Positions 32,571 to 40,479 of a DNA stretch of 42,375 bases are shown here, in pieces. This stretch comes from Candidatus Sabulitectum sp. Lineage in GTDB: Bacteria; Fermentibacterota; Fermentibacteria; Fermentibacterales; JCC-6. The DNA is taken from assembly GCA_029938555.1 (NCBI GenBank), contig JAOZUR010000003.1, positions 1-42,375 on the forward strand, in the 5' to 3' direction. Within the stretch, counting starts at the first letter, position 1, and every line of letters starts with the position of its first letter. The position numbers were made by a program, and so were the translations under genes. The notes beneath the pieces were generated by a model. That model was not told the origin of the DNA. It saw only the letters and a list, made by a program, of their open reading frames with translations, and searched no databases.

Positions 32571-33153
32571 TCAGCTGGCAAGACAGATAGAAGCACTTCT
32601 TATTGCCACAGAATCACCTGTTACTTTAACAAAAATATGCGAGTTAACTAATTGTGGCACTGAATCCGCAGAGCAAGCTATAGTGAGGATAGAGTCTGAA
32701 TTAGTCTCTGGTGGTCATTCCATGGAAGTTGCTCGTTTGGCTGGCGGTTTCAAAATTGTGACAGATCCAGATTTAGGTTATATAGTAGCACAATTGTTTC
32801 ACGGGAAAAGACACACAAAACTTTCCCGAGCATCGTTGGAAACCCTTGCAGTGATAGCGTACCGACAGCCGGCAACAAGAGCGCAAGTAGAGGCTGTACG
32901 CGGTGTAAACAGTGACAGTGCAATGAGAACACTGATGGAAAGAGATTTAATAAAAATTTCAGGGAGACAGGAGACACCGGGAAGACCCCTTCTTTATGGA
33001 ACGACTTCTAGATTCCTTGAGTATTTTGGTCTTAATAATCTTGAGCATCTGCCCAGGATGGAAGAGATTGAGAACCTTTTGAAGCTTTCGGCTGATGATA
33101 TCGAGCGAATGGCTTCTGAGTTGTCGGGAGATGAAAGTGACCAGATCAACTAA
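32563..33153 (+). CDS. scpB: Segregation and condensation protein B
   Basis: ScpB is the partner of ScpA in the Smc complex. The ATG at 32563 is preferred over one six codons upstream because GGTGG lies about seven bases ahead and MLDQLARQIEALLIATESPV is the usual family start. The tandem winged-helix fold is visible, with SLETLAVIAYRQPATRAQVE and RGVNSDSAMRTLMERDLIK followed by GRPLLYGTTSRFLEYFGL. It ends in an acidic tail. It overlaps scpA by eight bases and rluB by about 23 bases. The scpA-scpB-rluB order is widespread in bacteria. Confidence 0.93.
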   Translation: MLDQLARQIEALLIATESPVTLTKICELTNCGTESAEQAIVRIESELVSGGHSMEVARLAGGFKIVTDPDLGYIVAQLFHGKRHTKLSRASLETLAVIAYRQPATRAQVEAVRGVNSDSAMRTLMERDLIKISGRQETPGRPLLYGTTSRFLEYFGLNNLEHLPRMEEIENLLKLSADDIERMASELSGDESDQIN

Positions 33154-33895
33154 AAAAACAAAGAAAACAGCAGCAGCAACTGCTGACGGAATGCGACTTA
33201 ACAGGTACATAGCAAGATCAGGAATTGCCAGTAGACGAAACTGTGACAAAGGAATAAAAAATGGCATGGTTACTATTAATGGCAGGCTAGTTACAAATCC
33301 AGCAGAAAGAATCTCCACAGGGGATCTTGTATTGTGGGACGGCGCATCTATCACATTACCAGAGCTTTTCGTTGCGGTTATGAATAAACCATCCGGTTAT
33401 GAAACAACCATGGATGAAAAAGCAAATAGACCAATCTCACAGCTTTCAGTTGGTATGCCACGAGGTGCTGCCCCTGTTGGTCGCCTTGATATAAGAACTG
33501 GCGGACTAATATTGTGGAGCAATGACGGTGAGCTTGTTTATAGGTTAACTCATCCTAAATGGAGAGTTGAACGGGAATATTCTTTAATTTTGGCAAAACC
33601 TCCTGAAAAAGAAGCAATCGAGAAAATGCGAAAAGGTGTATACATTGCACCAAGAGAGTTTTCAAAACCTAAATCAGTAGAGAAAACCGGAACAAAAACC
33701 TTAAGTGTTGTTCTAACCACTGGGCGTAACAGAGAAGTAAGAAGATTATCAAAGTTTTCTGGAATTCCTCTGATTGGTCTGGAGCGAATTCGGTTTGGTC
33801 CTATACAGCTTGAAGATTTGGATCGCGGAAAATGGCGAATTCTTGATTCAGATGAGATAAGCTCTCTTTGCAAATTGGTAAGACTAAACAGGTAA
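33131..33895 (+). CDS. rluB: Pseudouridine synthase of the RsuA/RluB family
   Basis: The product (about 254 residues) has an N-terminal lysine-rich tail, an S4 RNA-binding domain (RLNRYIARSGIASRRNCDKG, about residues 23-42), and the catalytic domain with GRLDIRTGGLILWSNDG, which holds the nucleophilic Asp. The C-terminal NREVRRLSKFSGIPLIGLER is characteristic. These enzymes isomerise a specific uridine in rRNA; RluB acts on 23S rRNA helix 89-90. The family call is firm; RluB rather than RsuA is chosen from the scpB neighbourhood. The start may instead be the GTG at 33137, which is better spaced from GGGAG. It overlaps scpB. Confidence 0.9.
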   Translation: MKVTRSTKKTKKTAAATADGMRLNRYIARSGIASRRNCDKGIKNGMVTINGRLVTNPAERISTGDLVLWDGASITLPELFVAVMNKPSGYETTMDEKANRPISQLSVGMPRGAAPVGRLDIRTGGLILWSNDGELVYRLTHPKWRVEREYSLILAKPPEKEAIEKMRKGVYIAPREFSKPKSVEKTGTKTLSVVLTTGRNREVRRLSKFSGIPLIGLERIRFGPIQLEDLDRGKWRILDSDEISSLCKLVRLNR

Positions 33896-33949
33896 GTATC
33901 AGCTAAGTCGATACAAGAAAGCCAAATACTTAAAGCCATTGACAATACT

Positions 33950-33989
33950 ATCCCCTTTTAAGATGTTACCCACATCTTAAAGAGGGGAT
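33950..33989 (+). promoter_or_regulatory. 17-bp hairpin covering the ribosome-binding region of cmk
   Basis: The 5' arm 33950-33966 pairs with the 3' arm 33972-33989, with a single bulged G at 33982 and a five-base loop. The 3' arm contains GAGGGG, the only purine-rich ribosome-binding candidate before cmk. There is no U tract, so it is not a plain terminator. TTGACA at 33939-33944 lies just upstream, but the matching -10 would fall inside the dyad and is weak. It could act as an operator or as an RNA switch that hides the ribosome-binding site. Confidence 0.55.
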
Positions 33990-33999
33990 GTGAATTTGA

Positions 34000-34647
34000 C
34001 TGCCTGAGATAATTGCGATTGACGGACCTGCTGCCTCTGGTAAAAGTACCACTGCAAAGAAGATAGCGGGATTATTGAAATTTGAGTATCTGGACACCGG
34101 CGCAATGTACCGAGCGTCGGCTTTTCTGGTTTCAAATGCAGGTATTAACCTTCGTGATGGCTCTTCTGCTTCAAATCTTCTTAAAAAACACTGTATTGAT
34201 GTATCAAGTAAGGGCATTCTGCTTGACGGAAAAGATATTTCAAGCAAAATAAGGACCAATGTGATAAGCGAAGCCGCAAGTATTATTTCAACACATAAAT
34301 CCGTAAGAGAACACATGGTTTTTCTTCAGCGTGAATTTGGAAAAAAACACAATACAGTTGCAGAAGGAAGAGATATGGGAACTGTTGTTTTTCCAAAGGC
34401 TTCTTTAAAAATTTACATTGTTGCCGATATCGCTATTCGAGCCCTTCGCAGGCAAAAAGACCATAATCAGCCTAGTGTGAAAGAAATTGTCCATTCGATG
34501 TTCAAAAGAGATTACCGTGATAGAACCAGAACTGAAAGCCCGTTAAGACTTCCACCTGGTGGGATTTGGCTTGACGGTACCAACTTAACTATTAATCAAC
34601 AAGTCAATTTCATTGTTAAGTTATACAAAAGGCGGATGGTACAATGA
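34000..34647 (+). CDS. cmk: Cytidylate kinase, apparently with a non-canonical start codon
   Basis: Cmk phosphorylates CMP and dCMP. The frame includes the P-loop DGPAASGKST (residues 8-17 if counted from 34000), then LDTGAMYRA, the CMP-binding AEGRDMGTVVFP near residue 118, and RDYRDRTR with conserved arginines. In this frame there is no ATG, GTG or TTG before the P-loop: a TGA at 33997-33999 is followed directly by CTG at 34000. The first canonical codon is the TTG at 34075, which would delete the P-loop. CTG is therefore the likely start, unless ATA/ATT at 34009-34018 or a base error is involved. Its stop overlaps plsC as ATGA. Confidence 0.85.
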   Translation: MPEIIAIDGPAASGKSTTAKKIAGLLKFEYLDTGAMYRASAFLVSNAGINLRDGSSASNLLKKHCIDVSSKGILLDGKDISSKIRTNVISEAASIISTHKSVREHMVFLQREFGKKHNTVAEGRDMGTVVFPKASLKIYIVADIAIRALRRQKDHNQPSVKEIVHSMFKRDYRDRTRTESPLRLPPGGIWLDGTNLTINQQVNFIVKLYKRRMVQ

Positions 34648-35279
34648 GTAGATCTCCAATGGTTGACATAATTCTGAGACCCATCATTTGCACTATTGCT
34701 GCTGTGGTGTTCAGGATGAAAGTTGTTAATCGAAAGAATTTTCCAAAGGGAAATCTGATACTGGCTGGCAATCATATATCAAACTGGGATCCACCTTTTA
34801 TAGCAGCTGCCGTTCCTCGAGCAGTTTATTTTATGGCAAAATCAAGTTTGTTTAAAACTCGTTTTCTTTCCTGGTTTATGCTGAATCTTGGAGCGTTCCC
34901 AATTTACAGAAGATCAGCTGTTAATTCAGGTGCATTAAATAAAGCGATTGAACTGGTAAATCATGGTAAAGCTGTGATAATTTTCCCAGAAGGCACAAGA
35001 AGCAAAGACGGCAATATGTTGCCTGCAAAAGCTGGGGTTGGATACATTGCGCACGCAACAAAAGCTCCGGTGCTTCCATTTTTTCTAGAGGGTATGGACG
35101 ATCCGAAAAGTACCCTTCTTTTTAAATCAAGATTCAGAGTGACATTTGGAACACTTATTTCACCTGAAGAACTTGAATCGATTCACCAGTTAGGCGGAGC
35201 TAAAAAATCAGCTGAACATATTTTAAATCAAGTTAAGGAAATCAGAAATAGATATAACAACGAAAGGAACTCTAAATGA
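34644..35279 (+). CDS. plsC: 1-acyl-sn-glycerol-3-phosphate acyltransferase
   Basis: PlsC acylates lysophosphatidic acid to phosphatidic acid at the inner membrane. The 211-residue protein has the HX4D catalytic box NHISNWD (H44, D49), the substrate block FPEGTRS at 114-120, and an N-terminal hydrophobic helix (about 8-25). Between these lies the typical AVYFMAKSSLFK and LGAFPIYRR. The ATG overlaps the cmk stop and its own stop overlaps rpsA, both as ATGA, so cmk-plsC-rpsA is a tightly coupled unit. Confidence 0.94.
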   Translation: MSRSPMVDIILRPIICTIAAVVFRMKVVNRKNFPKGNLILAGNHISNWDPPFIAAAVPRAVYFMAKSSLFKTRFLSWFMLNLGAFPIYRRSAVNSGALNKAIELVNHGKAVIIFPEGTRSKDGNMLPAKAGVGYIAHATKAPVLPFFLEGMDDPKSTLLFKSRFRVTFGTLISPEELESIHQLGGAKKSAEHILNQVKEIRNRYNNERNSK

Positions 35280-37123
35280 GTGAGATGAAAGAATTTGTCG
35301 TAGGTCTTACAGCAGAAGAAATCGAGACTATTGAAGGTCACGATTACACAGCTAGTGAAAGAAGCGAGTTTGAAGATGCCTATGCAGGCACAATCGCCAA
35401 CTTCACAGTTAAAGTTGGAACAATTATCTCCGGTACTATCCTCAAGACTGCTAACAATGAGGTTATTGTTGATCTTGGTTACAAAAGTGAAGGTGTTATT
35501 CCACTGCAGGAATTCCGCGATGATGAACCACCTCAAGCTGGAACAAAAGTTGATGTTTTTGTTGAAAGCCTTGAAGACACAGACGGAAGAGTTACAGTTT
35601 CCAAAGAAAAAGCACACTTCCATACAGTATGGAATGATATCAAAGTTGCTTACGATGAAAACCTTATTCTTAAAGGTAAAGTTCTCAAGCGTATCAAGGG
35701 TGGCCTTACTGTTCGAATTATGGGTGTTGATGCTTTCCTTCCAGGTTCACAGGTTGCTCTTCGTCAAGTACCAAATTTGGAGAAATTCTGTGGAGAAGAA
35801 CTTGATTTCCGCGTAATTAAGCTTAACAAGCGTCGTAGAAACATCGTAGTCAGTCGCAGACAGGTTCTTGAAGAAGCAAGAAGCGAATTGAAAGAAAACC
35901 TTATTAAGGAACTTGAGGAAGAGCAGGTACGCAAGGGAATCGTTAAGAATATCACCGATTTCGGTGCATTTGTAGACCTTGGTGGTATCGATGGTCTTCT
36001 TCATATCACCGACATGAGCTGGGGAAGAGTTCGTCATCCATCTCAGCTTCTTACAATTGGTGAAGAAATTGATGTTAAAGTTCTTAAATTTGACAAAGAG
36101 CGCGAGCGTATTTCTCTGGGTCTCAAACAGCTTCAGCCTTTCCCATGGCAGGGCGTAGCAGAACGCTACTCACAGGAAACAATGGTTACTGGTAAAGTTG
36201 CTTCAATCACAGATTACGGTGCATTTGTTGAAATCGAACCTGGCGTAGAGGGTCTTATTCATATTTCTGAAATGTCTTGGACCAAACATGTTCGTCATCC
36301 ATCCAAGATTCTTAATGTTGGAGATGAAGTTGAAGCAGTTGTACTCAGCGTAAACGAAGAAGAAAGAAAAATTTCCTTGGGTCTCAAGCAGACAATGGAA
36401 AACCCTTGGAATTCAATTGAAGAAAGATATCCTATTGGATCTTCTGTGAATGGCAAAGTTCGTAATCTTACAAACTTTGGTGCTTTTGTAGAAATCGAAG
36501 ATGGAATTGATGGTCTTATTCATATTTCAGACATGAGCTGGACAAAGAGAATAACTCATCCTTCCGAAATCGTACAGAAAAACCTTCCTGTAAAAGTTGT
36601 AGTTCTTAGCATCGATCGTGAAAACCATCGCATTTCTCTCGGTCTCAAGCAGACAGAAGAAAACCCATGGGATTCCATGAACGAGCGTTACCCGGAGACT
36701 GCAGAAGTAAAAGGAAAAGTTACACAGATTCTTGACAGAGGTGTTGTAGTTGATCTTGAAGACGGAATAGAAGGTTTTGTTCCTCTCAGTCAGCTTGGCT
36801 GGGATGAACTTGAAAATCCAGCTACCGTGCTTAGAAAAGGCGATGACCTTCCTCTTAGAGTCATTGAAGTTGTACCTTCCAGTCGCAGAATAGTTCTCAG
36901 CGTGAGAAGCTACTTCAATGGTCGTTCAATGGAAGAACTTCAGGAATTCAGAACACTCCTTGAAGGGCGCCCAGTTGAAGAAGTAACTGCTGAAGAAAAG
37001 CCTGTTATCAGTGATGCTATTAATGAATCAATGATGAATGCAACTCCAGTGGTCAAAGAGCCTGTAACAGAGCCAGTTGTGGAAAAAGAACCAGAAGTTC
37101 TTGAAGAATCCACAAAGGAATAG
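35276..37123 (+). CDS. rpsA: 30S ribosomal protein S1
   Basis: S1 binds mRNA on the small subunit and helps initiate translation. The 615-residue protein has six S1 (OB-fold) repeats, at roughly residues 48-117, 134-200, 216-286, 303-373, 389-459 and 476-545. Repeats 3-5 share the strong core DFGAFVDLGGIDGLLHITDM. Repeats 1 and 2 are the divergent ribosome-binding type. A Glu/Val/Pro-rich tail (from about 565) is unstructured. AAAGGA precedes the ATG, and the start overlaps plsC. Codon choice in this gene is visibly more regular than in neighbours (many CTT, GGT, CGT), as expected for a highly expressed gene. A GC-rich hairpin follows the stop. Confidence 0.96.
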   Translation: MSEMKEFVVGLTAEEIETIEGHDYTASERSEFEDAYAGTIANFTVKVGTIISGTILKTANNEVIVDLGYKSEGVIPLQEFRDDEPPQAGTKVDVFVESLEDTDGRVTVSKEKAHFHTVWNDIKVAYDENLILKGKVLKRIKGGLTVRIMGVDAFLPGSQVALRQVPNLEKFCGEELDFRVIKLNKRRRNIVVSRRQVLEEARSELKENLIKELEEEQVRKGIVKNITDFGAFVDLGGIDGLLHITDMSWGRVRHPSQLLTIGEEIDVKVLKFDKERERISLGLKQLQPFPWQGVAERYSQETMVTGKVASITDYGAFVEIEPGVEGLIHISEMSWTKHVRHPSKILNVGDEVEAVVLSVNEEERKISLGLKQTMENPWNSIEERYPIGSSVNGKVRNLTNFGAFVEIEDGIDGLIHISDMSWTKRITHPSEIVQKNLPVKVVVLSIDRENHRISLGLKQTEENPWDSMNERYPETAEVKGKVTQILDRGVVVDLEDGIEGFVPLSQLGWDELENPATVLRKGDDLPLRVIEVVPSSRRIVLSVRSYFNGRSMEELQEFRTLLEGRPVEEVTAEEKPVISDAINESMMNATPVVKEPVTEPVVEKEPEVLEESTKE

Positions 37124-37132
37124 ATAAAATAT

Positions 37133-37159
37133 TTGGGGCGGACTGAAAGTCCGCCCCAA
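37133..37159 (+). terminator. GC-rich hairpin after rpsA
   Basis: A perfect 12-bp stem, TTGGGGCGGACT with AGTCCGCCCCAA, has a GAA loop. It lies ten bases after the rpsA stop and 12 bases before the mtaB start. CTTATC follows instead of a U tract, so termination may be partial. It could equally protect the rpsA transcript end or lower mtaB expression. Confidence 0.5.
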
Positions 37160-37170
37160 CTTATCATATC

Positions 37171-38436
37171 ATGAACTTGCCTGAAAAAACTGCTGTATTT
37201 GGTTTTACACTTGGTTGTAGACTGAATTCATATGAAACAGAAGCGCTTGTGGGAGAGCTTGTTGATAAGCTTTCCGGTAGTAGCGTCGATTCGCCTGAAA
37301 AGGCTGATTTGATTCTGGTAAATACTTGTGCTGTAACTAGTCGCAGTCAAGCACGCTCCCGAAAGACCGTAAGATCTTATGTTGCCAGGTATCCAAATGC
37401 TCAAATAGTGGTTACCGGTTGTGTTACAGTAGTATCACCGGAAGATTTTCTTGAAATGGACAGGGTTACAATTATCGCAAATGATAAAAAGCACTTGATT
37501 GCTTCTAAAATCAGCGGAGAGAAGAATTCGCCGATTAAAGAAAATCTATACCCTGTATTTGCTCCAATTACAACTTCAAAAACAAGAGGTTTTCTAAAAA
37601 TTCAAGATGGATGTAGTAACCACTGTACATATTGCATAGTTCCAACAGCCCGAGGCGATTCAAGAAGTCAACCCAAAGAACTTGTTTTAAGTCAGGCAAA
37701 GGAAATGGTAAATGCAGGTTTCCGTGAAATCTGTTTAACTGGAGTGGATATTGCTGATTATGGCAGAGGGTTATACTCTAATGGTTATGGTCTACCTCAA
37801 TTGGCAGAAGATCTTCTAGCAATTGGTGGTTTTAGACTTAGAATAGGATCCGTTGAACCACAATATCTTAATGTTAAAACTCTTGAGAATCTAGTGATTC
37901 CAGGTTTATGCAGACACTTTCATATTCCATTTCAAAGTGGTTCAGACAGTGTGCTTAAGGTGATGGGTAGACGGTATGACAGGGCAGAGGAGATGGATAT
38001 TTTAGACGCTGTAGTTAATCTTTTTCCAGGGGCTTGCATCGGCAGTGATATCATTGCTGGTTTTCCTGGTGAGACTGAAGAAGATTACCTTCAAAGCCTT
38101 TCTCTTGCACAAGACAGTCGAATCAATTATTTGCATGTTTTCCCTTTTTCACCAAGACCTGGTACTCCAGCTTCTAAAATGAAACCACTTCATACTGAAA
38201 ATATCACAATCCGGTCTGAAGAACTGAGAAGAGTATCAACTGAATCAAGAAGGATTTTCAGACAGTCTAACCTTTCCACCACAAACACAATGCTGGTTGA
38301 AAGTCGAAAGATTGATGGAAAAAAGATTGGACTTACAGATAATTATATACCAGTTTTTGCACCGGAAAATGCAAAAGAGGGTGAGCTTGTTGAAGTTTCG
38401 CTCTCGGAAGAAAATATTTGCTGGGGGCTACGCTAG
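37171..38436 (+). CDS. mtaB: tRNA t6A37 methylthiotransferase MtaB
   Basis: MtaB is a radical-SAM enzyme that adds a methylthio group to t6A at tRNA position 37. The 421-residue protein has the UPF0004 cluster cysteines C16 (TLGCRLN), C53 (NTCAVT) and C84 (VTGCVT), and the radical-SAM triad C148-C152-C155 (DGCSNHCTYCIVP). RGDSRSQP and HIPFQSGSDSVLKVMGRRY are further family marks, and a short TRAM-like domain closes the protein. The LGCRLN start and the RGDSRS loop favour MtaB over MiaB or RimO. Only one base overlaps coaE downstream. Confidence 0.92.
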   Translation: MNLPEKTAVFGFTLGCRLNSYETEALVGELVDKLSGSSVDSPEKADLILVNTCAVTSRSQARSRKTVRSYVARYPNAQIVVTGCVTVVSPEDFLEMDRVTIIANDKKHLIASKISGEKNSPIKENLYPVFAPITTSKTRGFLKIQDGCSNHCTYCIVPTARGDSRSQPKELVLSQAKEMVNAGFREICLTGVDIADYGRGLYSNGYGLPQLAEDLLAIGGFRLRIGSVEPQYLNVKTLENLVIPGLCRHFHIPFQSGSDSVLKVMGRRYDRAEEMDILDAVVNLFPGACIGSDIIAGFPGETEEDYLQSLSLAQDSRINYLHVFPFSPRPGTPASKMKPLHTENITIRSEELRRVSTESRRIFRQSNLSTTNTMLVESRKIDGKKIGLTDNYIPVFAPENAKEGELVEVSLSEENICWGLR

Positions 38437-39053
38437 TGTTCTGGGGGTTAACAGGGTGCAGCGGTACTGGAGTTTCAACAGTGGCTTCAGTTTGGGAATC
38501 ACTTGGAGCTCAGATTTGTTCTCTTGATAAAACAGGGCACAGGTTTCTTGATAAAATGTCTGTAAAGAAAGCCCTTGAACAAGAACTTGATATTCAAGGT
38601 TTATCGAATATGTCAACTATTGAGATCAGAAATGAACTAAGAGAGAAAGCATTTCTTTCAAAAGAAATTCTCAGCGGGATAAATAGAGTGGTACATCCCA
38701 GACTAATTAGGTGGGTAACAAGTTCAACAAACAAACTTAAAAGTAGCAATGATATTTTTGTTTTAGATGCTGCTCTTATTTTTGAATTGGATTTGTCAAA
38801 CTATTTCAACTTTGTGGTAACTGTAACTGATAGTATAGATAGGGTTTCTGATAGGCTTGTAAAACGAGATGGCATTTCGCCTGAAACGATATCTGGCAGA
38901 TGGAATAGTCAGCTAAGCCTAAAAACAAAATGTGAAAATTCTCATTTTGTTTTGCACAACTCAGGCACTGAATTTGATTTGAAGAAAAAGGCAAAAGAAT
39001 TTTATAAAGGGGTAATTCAAAAAATGGAGGCATCTGGTGGCACACAGAACTAG
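38436..39053 (+). CDS. coaE: Dephospho-CoA kinase-like protein with altered Walker A
   Basis: CoaE catalyses the last step of coenzyme A synthesis. The GTG at 38436 is preferred because GGGGG lies about nine bases upstream; a TTG at 38418 is also in frame. The 205-residue product keeps the family plan: GLTGCSGTGVST (residues 4-15), VVHPRLIRW, VLDAALIFELDL, and the C-terminal RDGISPETISGRWNSQLSLK followed by CENSHFVLHNSGT. The Walker A Lys is replaced by Val (V13), and the region after it (SLDKTGHRFL) is only loosely like the usual DAD motif. Activity is therefore doubtful, unless another residue substitutes. It overlaps the next gene by 17 bases. Confidence 0.82.
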   Translation: MFWGLTGCSGTGVSTVASVWESLGAQICSLDKTGHRFLDKMSVKKALEQELDIQGLSNMSTIEIRNELREKAFLSKEILSGINRVVHPRLIRWVTSSTNKLKSSNDIFVLDAALIFELDLSNYFNFVVTVTDSIDRVSDRLVKRDGISPETISGRWNSQLSLKTKCENSHFVLHNSGTEFDLKKKAKEFYKGVIQKMEASGGTQN

Positions 39054-39768
39054 AAAAAAGCTTACTAAGAAACAAATAGAGAAAGATCCAATCGGCGATA
39101 AACTTGAGATAGGTGCATTGTTTCTTCAAGCACGCTATAAAGAAGTATTTGGAGCTCTTGCTGTATTATTAATTGTCGTTCTTGTTATACAGTATATCGG
39201 TGGCAAAAAGAATTCAGCTGCAGAAGAATCTATGGCAGGATTTATTACAGCAAGTCAGACATTTGATCAAGCAATGAATGCTGCTGCTTCCAGTCAAGCA
39301 GACCAAGCATATCAGGCATTGAATGCATCTTACGCATTGTCAATGCAGACATGGAATAACAATCCTCAGAATGACTGGGCAAGAAAATCTGCAGTTCTTG
39401 CATCTAAAATTGATATTATCAGAGGAAACTATGAAGGCGCAATCGCTACACTTTCAACTGTACTTGCCACGGATCCTGATATTTCCATCAGAGTTCCAGC
39501 ATTGTTACACATGGGAATTGTACTAGAAAATCGTGGAAGTGAACAGGATCTTGTTAATGCCACTGCATCTTATCAAGAACTTATTGAGATTTCTGAAGAG
39601 AATCCTGCAGTTGAAGCAGAAGCACTTTTGGGATTATCTCGTGTTTATTTTGCACAGCAAAACTACACTGAAAGTGAAATAGCTTTAAACAATGCACTTG
39701 TTTTATCATCTGACACAACAGCTTTTGAAGCTTATCAGATAACAAGACTGGCAAGCTTTAATAACTAA
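39037..39768 (+). CDS. Membrane-anchored TPR protein (YfgM-like)
   Basis: The 243-residue protein has a charged cytoplasmic N-terminus (residues 1-35), one membrane segment (about 37-54: VFGALAVLLIVVLVIQYI), then a periplasmic TPR domain (about 70-235). The repeats include RGNYEGAIATLSTVLATDP, ATASYQELIEISEENPAVEAEALLG and QQNYTESEIALNNALVLS. This plan matches YfgM/TPR_21-type proteins, which assist envelope protein folding next to the Sec machinery. The start is a GTG preceded by GGAGG, inside the coaE gene. It closes the plus-strand string and is followed by a terminator. Confidence 0.8.
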   Translation: MAHRTRKKLTKKQIEKDPIGDKLEIGALFLQARYKEVFGALAVLLIVVLVIQYIGGKKNSAAEESMAGFITASQTFDQAMNAAASSQADQAYQALNASYALSMQTWNNNPQNDWARKSAVLASKIDIIRGNYEGAIATLSTVLATDPDISIRVPALLHMGIVLENRGSEQDLVNATASYQELIEISEENPAVEAEALLGLSRVYFAQQNYTESEIALNNALVLSSDTTAFEAYQITRLASFNN

Positions 39769-39772
39769 TTTA

Positions 39773-39803
39773 AGAAACGGGCTCTTTCGGGCCCGTTTCT
39801 CTT
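39773..39803 (+). terminator. Intrinsic terminator after the TPR gene
   Basis: AGAAACGGGC (39773-39782) pairs with GCCCGTTTCT (39791-39800), extended inward by a U-G and a C-G pair around a TTTC loop. A short T-rich tail (TTTCTCTT) follows. It starts four bases after the stop. Confidence 0.8.
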
Positions 39804-39902
39804 AATATAGAATGTCCGATAATGGATATTATGTAAAGTAGCAAAAGAAAAAATAAACCCTCACCAATTTATTCAAGTCACCAGTACATTGTACACAAAA
39901 TA

Positions 39903-39937
39903 AATCAGGTGAGCTCCTGTTAAGAACTCACCTGATT
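39903..39937 (-). terminator. Terminator of the minus-strand Bat-type operon
   Basis: AATCAGGTGAG (39903-39913) and CTCACCTGATT (39927-39937) form a perfect 11-bp stem with a 13-base loop. On the minus strand it is followed by TTTATTTTG, a usable U tract, just after the Mpv17-like gene stop at 39945. The stretch 39804-39902 holds nothing recognisable. Confidence 0.75.
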
Positions 39938-39944
39938 GTAGATT

Positions 39945-40478
39945 CTATTTTTTTCTGTTAGCAATTCCAAGAATAAGACCAAGAGCAAGTGACCAAGCAG
40001 CAGCAAGACCAACCTGGGCATCATGATTTGATAAACTAAAAGTAACGGTATGGGCTGGAATCCAGAAAAATATTAAACTTTTGATGGCAATTTCCATGCC
40101 TTTGTAACCTTTTGTACCCTGCATAAGATTATCTTCCCACCGGTGAAAGAACATCATTTGCGGACCAAAAATCACATTGGTAAACGTACTCATGCAAAGT
40201 GCAAAAAACAGTCGATTAGTAGTAGACCAATGAAATTTATCAAAAACAGCGGTAGTAAAACCTAACATTCCAGCAAAACCTACTTTAATAATCAAACCTA
40301 AAATTCCCCAGCCAAGCATTTTCAAAACAAACTTTACCGGAGTGTAACTGAATTTTTTGCGCATAACCGATGCTGCAATCCAATCACCAACCATTCCTAG
40401 AATTGCAAACTGTATAAAAGCCGCCTGGAAAGGGTACTTAGTTATTGTATCAATATACCATTCAATAATTCCACTCAT
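39945..40478 (-). CDS. Mpv17/PMP22-like membrane protein
   Basis: The 177-residue integral membrane protein has about four hydrophobic segments. The order of motifs resembles the Mpv17/PMP22 family: YPFQAAFIQFAILGMVGDWIA near the start (family GDxxAQ), FGPQMMFFHRWEDNLM in the middle (family GPxxHxWY), and IFFWIPAHTVTFSLSN near residues 135-150 (family WPxxQxxNF). The motifs are degenerate, so the call is inference. Eukaryotic members sit in organelle membranes and may form channels; a bacterial role is not established. AAGGAA lies upstream, inside the BatD-like gene, whose stop is one base away, so the two are co-transcribed. Confidence 0.6.
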   Translation of the reverse strand: MSGIIEWYIDTITKYPFQAAFIQFAILGMVGDWIAASVMRKKFSYTPVKFVLKMLGWGILGLIIKVGFAGMLGFTTAVFDKFHWSTTNRLFFALCMSTFTNVIFGPQMMFFHRWEDNLMQGTKGYKGMEIAIKSLIFFWIPAHTVTFSLSNHDAQVGLAAAWSLALGLILGIANRKK

Positions 40479-40479
40479 A

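Noticed and set aside
33990-34005. GTG 33990 or TTG 33996 as cmk start
   Set aside because: Both run into a TGA at 34003-34005 in their frame and cannot reach the P-loop without a frameshift.
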